NCBI RefSeq assembly: GCF_900182925.1
Contig: NZ_LT900024.1
Location: 3,038,001 to 3,102,000 of the forward strand
Length of the DNA stretch: 64,000 nucleotides
Source of the DNA: Psychrobacter sp. LV10R520-6
GTDB lineage: Bacteria; Pseudomonadota; Gammaproteobacteria; Pseudomonadales; Moraxellaceae
Direction: 5' to 3'
The notes beneath the pieces are model-generated. The model was not told the origin of the DNA. It made no database searches and saw nothing but the letters and a program-made list of their open reading frames with translations. The position numbers and the translations under genes were made by a program. Numbering within the stretch: the first letter of the stretch is position 1; each line of letters begins with the position of its first letter. Below are positions 57,160 to 64,000 of this stretch, one piece after another.

Positions 57160-60100
57160 TTAACGATTAATGAGTTGCCTAAGGTTATACAGCAAATCAT
57201 GGGCTTGCTTGGGCGATAAGCTGTCAGGGTCAATGTCGTTAAGTTTATCATACAAGCTAAGCATTTGTTTTTGTTGCACATTATTAGCCCATTCCTTTGC
57301 TTGGGCGCTGACGTTAGTGGTCGTTTCGCGTGCATCGTTGGTATAAGCGTGCTGGTGTTCATCCGTTGTTGACTTAGCTAAGTCAATTTTGTCATCAGTT
57401 CTAGCATCTGCCTTAAGCGTATCGGCCAGATAGCGCTTGGCATCCTCTAACACCGCGCTAGGAATACCGGCCATTTTGGCCACATGCAGTCCAAAACTGG
57501 AGCTTGCGGCGCCATCTCGAATTTGATGCAGCAGCAGTAGCTGCCCATCAATATCACTAGCTGCCACGTGTACGTTACGGATACCGTTATCGTTGCTATC
57601 CTTACTACGTGCCAATTGTGTCAGCTCAAAATAATGAGTGGCAAATAAGGTCAGGCAACCAATCTCTAGTAGCCGATTGACACAAGCATGGGCAATGGCT
57701 AGCCCGTCAGTGGTAGAAGTGCCGCGTCCGACTTCATCCATCAGCACTAATGATTTGTCAGTGGCCTGATTAAGAATGTTGGCGGTCTCAATCATTTCCA
57801 CCATAAAAGTCGATTTGCCACCGGCTAAATCATCAGCTGAGCCAATACGAGTAAAAATACGGTCAATATCACCGATATGTGCGCGCGCTGCTGGCACGAA
57901 GCTACCACAATGGGCGAGTAGCACAATTAGAGCGGTCTGGCGCATATAAGTAGACTTGCCACCCATATTAGGGCCGGTAATCATCAATAACCGTTCAGGA
58001 TGGTCGCTGCTACCGATTTGACAGTCATTGGCAACAAACTGGCTGGCGTGTTCAGGATTGCTATGATTCGTTGGATTTAAAGCCGCTTCAACGACCACGT
58101 GGCGACCCGCGCTGATGTCGATACTGGTTTGACTATGAGACAGGCTTTGCAATGGGCTCTGCAATTGGTTTTGAAAATTAAATTGATTTTGCTGGGCGTT
58201 ATGGTCTTTATTGGTGTCTGCATTATTTAAGATATTGTTATTGTTATTGTTATTGTTATTTTCATTTGATAAGTCACTGCCTATTAAGTCACTGGTCATT
58301 ACCGGACGCTGCCAGTGATAAGTAATGGCGAGCTGGGCCCAGTTGCTAAGCACATCTATCTGCGCGATAGCAGCGCTCAGTTGTTGTAGCTCAGCCAAGT
58401 GGCTGCTCAGAGTGGTGAGCAATTCTTGATACAGCTGTTTTTCTCGAGCCAGCGCTAAGGTTTGTGCACTCAGATATTCGGTTTCGACGTCTTTTAATTC
58501 ATCAGTGATAAAGCGTTCGCTACTCTTCAGCGTTTGCCGACGGATAAAATGGTTGGGCGCATTTTTGGCTTGCATTTTTGGCAGCTCAAAGTAAAAACCA
58601 CTGACTTTGTTAAAGCCCACTTTTAGGCTTGGCAATTGATGCGCTTGCCGAGTACGTTCTACCATTTCATCCAGCGTTGCTTGGATATTGTCATGTAAAT
58701 GGGTGAGGCGATCTAGATCATCGTCGAAACCGGCTGCCAGCATACCACCATCACGAATATGCGCGGGCGGCTCTATAATAATAGCGCTTTCAATCAAGTC
58801 AGCCACCGCTTGCACGCTCGGTAACTGTGCGGGCAATTGCTGCATCAGCATCGCTAATAAGCCAGTATGTTCAGACTGAATACCGGATTCGGTCAGTAAG
58901 GTAGTGAGATGCCCGCTACTGGCAATCCCATCGGCAAGCTTGCGTAGGTCACGTGGCTTGGCGCTCATCAGGCCGATACGGCTGCTAATACGCTCAACAT
59001 CACCGATAGTATGCAGGGTCTCACGCAGATCTGTTACCAACGTAGATTTTGCATTGTTGGCTTTATTAGCCTGGTCAGCAGTATTGTCTGCTGCTAATAG
59101 ACTCGATATCGCATCTAACCGCTGATTGATACGCGCATGTTGACGTAACGGACGCTTCATTTGCTGAACTAATAATCGCCGTCCCATGGGGGTTTTGCAG
59201 TGATTCAACACCGATATTAGCGAGGTACCGTTGGCACTGACTGGGGTAAATAGCTCAAGGTTCTGCTGACTGTTGGCATCAATGATCAGATAGTCGTCAC
59301 TATTTTCGACAATAAGCTGATTCAATTGCGGTACATGACGCTGCTGGGTTTGGCGAGCGTAATGAATAAGTGCGGCACAGCTGGATTGAGCCAGTGGTGC
59401 ATCCGCAATACCTAAGCCATCAAGGCGCTGCACCCCAAACTGTTGGCATAGCGTTGCGGTCGCATGGTCACGGTGAAAGTCGGTTGCTGCTACTTCGATA
59501 ATGGGGCAGTCGAGACGACTGCGTAGCCATAGTAGCCATTCCTCACCGCTGTGGTCATTAAGGGCTTCGCTAACGATACATTCACTGGGCGCAAAGCGTG
59601 CCAATACGGTCAGCATTTGTGCTTGTAAGTCATCTATGTTGTCGGAACGGGTATTGCTATCAGCACTCAGTGTTTGGGTGATTAAGGTCCCTGCTGCCAA
59701 GTCCATTTGACTGACCGCCGCTTGTAACGGCTGATTGCTGTTGGCTTTAGGAATTGAAATATCAATAGCAACCACAGTGGGCGTATGATTGGGCGCGATA
59801 AGTGCATCATCGGTAATGGTGCCTGCGGTAAGGGTTTTGACCACTTCACGGCGCATGATAGTGGCCGGTTTGGCTTTGCTGCCTGTATTTTTATCGTTGT
59901 TATTAACGTTATTAACCTTGCTGTCTTTCTTACTTTTCTCGCCCATGATTGGCGTATTAGTAGTGCCATCAGCCGACTCATCAATTTGCTCACAAACCAC
60001 CACGGTTTGCCCAGCGGCAATCAGTCGCGCCATATAGCTGTCCGCCGCATGAAACGGCACGCCTGCCATCGCAATAGTGTTGCCCGCTTTATCGGTACCA

Positions 60101-60369
60101 CGGCGAGTAAGGGTAATGTCTAATAGTTGGGCGGCACGCTTAGCATCATCAAAAAATAACTCATAAAAGTCGCCCATCCGATACAGCAGTAACGCCTGTG
60201 GATAGTTGGCTTTCATAGTTAGGTATTGCACCATCATCGGGGTATGGTCAGCCAAATAATAGACAGCATCGCCTATAGTCAGTTTTTCAGATTCGGTATT
60301 GGCTGACGCATTGATTGACGAGCTATTATTGGATAAAGAGTTATTCTGAACAGAAGGCTTAGCAGTCAT
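57160..60369 (-). CDS. mutS: DNA mismatch repair protein MutS, expanded
   Basis: Recognises mismatches and recruits MutL. The N-terminal mismatch-binding region has [15 protein letters not shown] near residue 66, and the ATPase has [13 protein letters not shown] near 797-809, [15 protein letters not shown] and ATHYFELT. At 1,069 residues it is about 210 longer than E. coli MutS (853). The extra length is low-complexity: an Asn/Lys-rich insert near 135-170, an Asn run plus Gln/Ser stretch near 700-745 just before the ATPase, and a segment near 1000-1040. All core motifs remain, so it is probably functional. Confidence 0.95.
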   Translation of the reverse strand: MTAKPSVQNNSLSNNSSSINASANTESEKLTIGDAVYYLADHTPMMVQYLTMKANYPQALLLYRMGDFYELFFDDAKRAAQLLDITLTRRGTDKAGNTIAMAGVPFHAADSYMARLIAAGQTVVVCEQIDESADGTTNTPIMGEKSKKDSKVNNVNNNDKNTGSKAKPATIMRREVVKTLTAGTITDDALIAPNHTPTVVAIDISIPKANSNQPLQAAVSQMDLAAGTLITQTLSADSNTRSDNIDDLQAQMLTVLARFAPSECIVSEALNDHSGEEWLLWLRSRLDCPIIEVAATDFHRDHATATLCQQFGVQRLDGLGIADAPLAQSSCAALIHYARQTQQRHVPQLNQLIVENSDDYLIIDANSQQNLELFTPVSANGTSLISVLNHCKTPMGRRLLVQQMKRPLRQHARINQRLDAISSLLAADNTADQANKANNAKSTLVTDLRETLHTIGDVERISSRIGLMSAKPRDLRKLADGIASSGHLTTLLTESGIQSEHTGLLAMLMQQLPAQLPSVQAVADLIESAIIIEPPAHIRDGGMLAAGFDDDLDRLTHLHDNIQATLDEMVERTRQAHQLPSLKVGFNKVSGFYFELPKMQAKNAPNHFIRRQTLKSSERFITDELKDVETEYLSAQTLALAREKQLYQELLTTLSSHLAELQQLSAAIAQIDVLSNWAQLAITYHWQRPVMTSDLIGSDLSNENNNNNNNNNILNNADTNKDHNAQQNQFNFQNQLQSPLQSLSHSQTSIDISAGRHVVVEAALNPTNHSNPEHASQFVANDCQIGSSDHPERLLMITGPNMGGKSTYMRQTALIVLLAHCGSFVPAARAHIGDIDRIFTRIGSADDLAGGKSTFMVEMIETANILNQATDKSLVLMDEVGRGTSTTDGLAIAHACVNRLLEIGCLTLFATHYFELTQLARSKDSNDNGIRNVHVAASDIDGQLLLLHQIRDGAASSSFGLHVAKMAGIPSAVLEDAKRYLADTLKADARTDDKIDLAKSTTDEHQHAYTNDARETTTNVSAQAKEWANNVQQKQMLSLYDKLNDIDPDSLSPKQAHDLLYNLRQLINR
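58229..58262. repeat. Hexanucleotide repeat in mutS
   Basis: GTTATT units in a row (plus strand) encode the polyasparagine run of MutS. Copy change is in frame and would alter only the linker. Confidence 0.8.
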
Positions 60370-60444
60370 GCACGGTCTCTCATAAGTCGGGGCTTAATAG
60401 GTTTTTTTGATTAATTACGCTTAAATAAGAAGGTTATTTATAAA

Positions 60445-60570
60445 ATGGCTACAGCGTGACTGGGAGAAATTTTCGAAGCCTCGAAAAGTGACGCAGTCAC
60501 ACAGTAAGCTAGGAAATTTTCACCAGTTACGCAAGTTTATGACTCACATTTATTATATTTATTCACTATG
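60445..60570. repeat. Family A dispersed repeat, copy 6
   Basis: About 125 bp with GACTGGGAGAAATTTTCGAA, AGTGACGCAGTCACACAGTA and AGGAAATTTTCACCAGTTAC, nearly the same core as copy 3. Confidence 0.75.
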
Positions 60571-60571
60571 T

Positions 60572-60719
60572 AAGTAGTTAATCTAATTTAAAAACGACAC
60601 AGTGCTACTGGTATGAATTTTTTGCAGCCTCTGTCACGCTTGCGCACAGCAAGCTAGAAAAATTTATACCAGTAGCACGTTGCTACAAGTGACTCTTTCT
60701 TATTTTTGAACTGACTATG
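60572..60719. repeat. Family A dispersed repeat, copy 7
   Basis: About 148 bp with GTGCTACTGGTATGAATTTT and ATTTATACCAGTAGCACG arms, ending TTGAACTGACTATGA. It is the reverse-orientation partner of copy 1 and abuts the family B copy at 60727. Confidence 0.78.
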
Positions 60720-60726
60720 ATTATTT

Positions 60727-60832
60727 GGCGTAGGCTGTGGCTTTAGCCCAGCGTTTTTGGCAAATTGTTACGATTGGCTGGGCTAAAAGCGCCAGCCTAC
60801 GATAGCCCCTATTAAGTTGAGAGTCGCGTAAA
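60727..60832. repeat. Family B repeat, uninterrupted copy (empty IS110 target)
   Basis: GGCGTAGGCTGTGGCTTTAG ... GCTGGGCTAAAAGCGCCAGC, ending TTAAGTTGAGAGTCGCGTAA. It is the reverse complement of the sequence split by the IS110 element at 8495/9718 and so shows the target before insertion. Confidence 0.88.
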
Positions 60833-61043
60833 GTAATGGCAAGATAAGCTCTATTTTAACATGACTAACCACGTTTTGACGTGGGCAAATATCTGCCATT
60901 TACCCTTGTATCCATCAGCGTCATAACCATATATAATGACGACACACTTAATTGGGTGATACTTAGTCGAGTGATAAAAAGGCGGCAGGCTGGCCTTTAA
61001 TGACTTTGTGCTGATTATCGAATATTTCCATAGGTTAAAAATT

Positions 61044-63845
61044 ATGTTATCAAAGATTGTAGGCAGTGTGGTTGGTACCAAAAATGATCGAGAACTCAAG
61101 CGCATGCGCAAGGCGGTCACTAAGATCAACGCACAAGAGGCTGGCGTGCAAGCCCTGTCTGATGAGCAGTTGCAACAAAAAACGGTAGAGTTTAAAGAGC
61201 GTTTCCTAAAAGGCGATAGCTTAGATGCGCTGTTGCCTGAAGCGTTTGCCGTCTGCCGCGAGGCATCGCTACGTATCACGGGCATGCGTCATTATGACGT
61301 GCAGCTAATCGGTGGTATCACTTTGCACGAAGGCAAAATCGCTGAAATGAAGACTGGTGAGGGTAAAACCTTAATGGCGACCTTGGCTATTTATCTGAAT
61401 GGTATTAGCGGTAAAGGCGTTCATCTGGTGACCGTCAACGATTATTTGGCCGCCCGTGATGCGGATTTGAACCGTCCGCTGTTTAACTTTTTAGGCCTGA
61501 CTGTGGGGGTTATTTACTCGCAGCAGCCGCCGCAAGATAAAGTGGATGCTTATCAGGCCGATATTACCTATGGTACCAATAACGAATATGGCTTTGATTA
61601 TCTACGCGATAATATGGTCTTTAGCTTAGCTGAAAAAAAGCAGCGTCCGCTGAATTTTTGTATTATTGATGAGGTTGACTCCATCCTTATTGATGAAGCA
61701 CGAACGCCATTGATTATCTCAGGGCAAGCCGAAGATTCGTCACGGATGTATGCGCTGATTAATACTATCATTCCGGTGCTGATTCGCTCAAAAGATGAAG
61801 AAGCCAATAAGAATAACGAAGAAGAAGACTTCTGGATCGATGAAAAGAACCGCCAGATTGAGATTAGTGAAAAAGGCTATGAGAAAATCGAGCGCTTCTT
61901 AATCGAAGTCGGTGAGCTGGGTGAAAATGAAAGTTTATATAGCCCAAGTCGTCTGCCACTATTAGCACACGTACAAGCGGCCATTCGTGCTCATCATGTG
62001 TTTGTTAAAAACGTCCATTACATTGTTGATGAAGGCGAAGTGGTCATCGTTGATGAAAACACCGGACGTACGATGCCTGGTCGCCGCTGGTCAGAAGGGC
62101 TGCATCAAGCAGTAGAGGCCAAAGAAAACGCTGAGATTCAAGCAGAGAACCAAACCTTAGCGACCACGACTTTTCAGAACTTCTTCCGGCTTTATAACAA
62201 GCTATCAGGCATGACGGGTACGGCCGATACTGAAGCAGCAGAATTTAAATCCACTTATGATCTAGATGTGATTGTGATTCCGACTCATGAGCCGATTGCT
62301 CGGGTCGATATGGATGATCAGATCTTTTTAACCAAGCTGGGTAAATATAAAGGTATCATCCGCGAGATTAAAGAGATTCAGGCCAAAGGCGCGCCAGTAC
62401 TGGTCGGTACGGCAACCATTGAAGCCAGCGAAGAGTTGTCGTACTTGCTGGATCAAGAAGGCGTTAAGCATAACGTTCTAAATGCTAAGCAGCATGAACG
62501 CGAAGCAGAAATCATCGCCCAGGCCGGTAGCCCAAAATCGGTTACTATCGCGACTAACATGGCAGGCCGTGGTACGGATATTATCCTTGGTGGTAACTGG
62601 CAGTCGTTTATTGAAGAGCCGGAATCGGTCGGTCCGGAAGAAATGCAGCGTTTAAGAGTCCAATGGAAAGTGAAGCATGACCAAGTGGTTGATGCGGGTG
62701 GACTACATATTGTGGGCTCTGAGCGTCACGAATCTCGCCGTATTGATAACCAGTTACGCGGTCGTGCTGGACGTCAAGGCGATCCAGGCATGTCACGCTT
62801 CTTCTTATCGCTAGAAGATGACTTGATGCGTATCTTTGCCGGTGATCGCGTGGTCAATATGATGCGCTCTATGGGTCTCACAGAAGATGAAGCCATTGAG
62901 CATAAAATGGTGTCAAAATCGATTGAAAACGCTCAAGGTAAAGTTGAGAGCCGCGACTTTGATGCCCGTAAAAACCTGTTGAAATATGATGACGTGGCCA
63001 ATGATCAACGTAAAGTTATCTATGGTCAGCGTGATGACTTGCTGGCTGACATGGATTTGCTAGAAGCTATTAAAATCATGCATCATGAAGTCTATAACGC
63101 CATGATTAGTCAGTTTATCCCGCCAGGGTCTGTCGATGATCAGTGGAATGTCGATGGACTGGAAGATGAACTTGAAAGTGAGTTTAAAATAACCATGCCG
63201 ATCAATGATTGGCTGGATGGAGATCGTCGCCTTGATGAAGAAGGACTGCGCGCCAAAGTTATTGAGACCGCGCTTGAACATTATCATGGACGACGTGAGC
63301 AAATGGGGGAGCAAAATGCTGCTCAGCTTGAACGTCACTTTATGCTACAAAGTCTCGATAAGCACTGGAAAGATCACTTAACGCAAATGGATCAACTGCG
63401 TAAAGGCATTCACTTGCGCGGCTATGCTCAAAAGAACCCTGAGCAAGAATATAAGCGCGAGTCGTTTGAGCTGTTCCAAATGATGCTCGGGGCGATTAAA
63501 TCGGAGACTGTCCAAGACTTATCACGTGTCCATATTCCGACCAAAGAAGAGTTAGAAGCGTTGGAAGCGCAGCAACGTTCGGATGCTGCACAGATGCAAA
63601 TGCAGTTTGAGCACAATGACGTTGACAACCTAGCTGGTGAATCGCAACCAGAACCGCGCAATCAAAATCAAGGCGAACGCGCCAATGGTCAGATGCGGGT
63701 CAATGTTGCTGGCGGCGTGGCAGCAGCGGGCTTGAATGGGGCTGATGCTGAACCCAACCCTTATGCCAGTATGAATATTAGCCGTAACGCCCTTTGTCCT
63801 TGTGGTTCTGCGCTTAAATATAAGCAGTGTCACGGCAAAATCTAA
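61044..63845 (+). CDS. secA: Protein translocase ATPase SecA
   Basis: Motor of Sec protein export. The 933 residues have MKTGEGKTL (Walker A) near 103, [20 protein letters not shown] near 206, [14 protein letters not shown] near 505, and the C-terminal zinc motif [13 protein letters not shown] used for SecB and lipid contact. An acidic [14 protein letters not shown] stretch sits in the NBD1 insertion. ATG at 61044 ([11 protein letters not shown]) matches family N termini; the open frame extends 12 codons further upstream. Terminator at 63868. Confidence 0.96.
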   Translation: MLSKIVGSVVGTKNDRELKRMRKAVTKINAQEAGVQALSDEQLQQKTVEFKERFLKGDSLDALLPEAFAVCREASLRITGMRHYDVQLIGGITLHEGKIAEMKTGEGKTLMATLAIYLNGISGKGVHLVTVNDYLAARDADLNRPLFNFLGLTVGVIYSQQPPQDKVDAYQADITYGTNNEYGFDYLRDNMVFSLAEKKQRPLNFCIIDEVDSILIDEARTPLIISGQAEDSSRMYALINTIIPVLIRSKDEEANKNNEEEDFWIDEKNRQIEISEKGYEKIERFLIEVGELGENESLYSPSRLPLLAHVQAAIRAHHVFVKNVHYIVDEGEVVIVDENTGRTMPGRRWSEGLHQAVEAKENAEIQAENQTLATTTFQNFFRLYNKLSGMTGTADTEAAEFKSTYDLDVIVIPTHEPIARVDMDDQIFLTKLGKYKGIIREIKEIQAKGAPVLVGTATIEASEELSYLLDQEGVKHNVLNAKQHEREAEIIAQAGSPKSVTIATNMAGRGTDIILGGNWQSFIEEPESVGPEEMQRLRVQWKVKHDQVVDAGGLHIVGSERHESRRIDNQLRGRAGRQGDPGMSRFFLSLEDDLMRIFAGDRVVNMMRSMGLTEDEAIEHKMVSKSIENAQGKVESRDFDARKNLLKYDDVANDQRKVIYGQRDDLLADMDLLEAIKIMHHEVYNAMISQFIPPGSVDDQWNVDGLEDELESEFKITMPINDWLDGDRRLDEEGLRAKVIETALEHYHGRREQMGEQNAAQLERHFMLQSLDKHWKDHLTQMDQLRKGIHLRGYAQKNPEQEYKRESFELFQMMLGAIKSETVQDLSRVHIPTKEELEALEAQQRSDAAQMQMQFEHNDVDNLAGESQPEPRNQNQGERANGQMRVNVAGGVAAAGLNGADAEPNPYASMNISRNALCPCGSALKYKQCHGKI

Positions 63846-63867
63846 CGGTTGGCCCTTCGTAAAATAT

Positions 63868-63908
63868 AAAAAAGTCCTTTTCTATTCGTAGAGAGGGACT
63901 TTTTTTGT
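63868..63908 (+). terminator. Terminator of secA
   Basis: AAAAAAGTCC and GGACTTTTTTT form the outer stem, with an imperfect inner stem (CT/AG) and a T-run. Confidence 0.85.
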
Positions 63909-63988
63909 AGTCCTCGCTTACAAATTCAACATAGGCGTAAATATGTGGACACGCTATAGTATTTAGCATCTTAATATAGGAGAAGAAT

Positions 63989-64000
63989 ATGAAACTAGGA
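63989..64000 (+). CDS. Start of a gene cut by the window edge
   Basis: AGGAGA is followed six bases later by ATGAAACTAGGA (MKLG). The ribosome-binding site is good, but four codons do not allow identification. Confidence 0.5.

Larger units (their letters stand above)
60370..61043. other. Intergenic region mutS/secA filled by repeats
   Basis: 674 bp between divergent genes. Two family A copies and one uninterrupted family B copy occupy 60445-60832. The final 200 bp before secA are AT-rich and presumably carry its promoter, which I could not assign. Confidence 0.6.

Noticed and set aside
58688..59125. Plus-strand frames inside mutS
   Set aside because: Antisense to strongly conserved MutS coding sequence; no independent support.

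Overview
The window looks like chromosome of a Psychrobacter-like member of the Moraxellaceae (Gammaproteobacteria). This rests on gene content read from the sequence: a wax ester synthase very close to the Acinetobacter enzyme, type II secretion genes scattered instead of in one operon, a Pseudomonas-type minor pilin operon, and abundant dispersed intergenic repeats. The genus is an inference; no 16S rRNA gene is present.

Layout. 1-7.5 kb: end of tsaD, crcB, metR (minus), the potA-potB-potC polyamine ABC operon (minus, without a potD), a beta carbonic anhydrase and gloA. 7.7-9.7 kb: a cytochrome c'-like lipoprotein (minus) and an intact IS110-group element. 10-18.2 kb: hemF and ribA (minus), dxs, suhB, a wax ester synthase/DGAT (minus) and thiG (minus). 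18.5-24.8 kb: gspE, a periplasmic RidA (minus), a DUF4442 protein (minus) and an McrB/McrC-type pair. 25.2-25.6 kb: tRNA-Pro, tRNA-Arg and tRNA-His. 26.1-33.6 kb: an unknown gene, gspF, gspG, a free-standing DsbD N-domain protein, full dsbD and a DUF3465 lipoprotein. 33.6-35.5 kb: an IS607-type element (tnpA, tnpB). 35.9-38.2 kb: pldA and comF. 38.5-50 kb: a type IV pilus block (fimU, pilV, pilW, pilX, pilY1, two pilE-like genes, pilA, a TfpO/PilO-type glycosyltransferase and a second major-type pilin). 50.1-56.7 kb: an accessory stretch with a serine hydrolase, a large unknown gene, IS and phage remnants, and a palindromic repeat array around a phosphoribosyltransferase-like gene. 56.7-64 kb: fdxA, mutS, secA and the first codons of another gene.

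The most notable signal is in the IS110 element (about 8496-9717). Its 205-bp leader can fold into two internal loops. The loop guides match, respectively, the target into which it is inserted (CCACAGCCT and CGTAG) and the element's own ends (ATGGTATC and ACAAG). This is the layout of a bridge RNA. An uninterrupted copy of the target repeat at 60.7 kb shows the pre-insertion sequence and places a CT core at both junctions. The guide therefore appears set for a palindromic repeat that is multicopy in this genome.

Two intergenic repeat families run through the window. Family A comprises elements of about 125-157 bp with imperfect TATAGT...ACTATA-type ends (seven copies). Family B comprises palindromes of GCTGGGCTAAAGCC...CAGCCTACG type (8.4, 55.3-55.7, 56.4-56.7 and 60.7 kb), including a 144-bp perfect direct repeat. 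The pilus genes form the largest functional unit. PilA has a sigma-54-type promoter, ends in a serine after its last cysteine, and is followed at once by the ligase that could glycosylate it.
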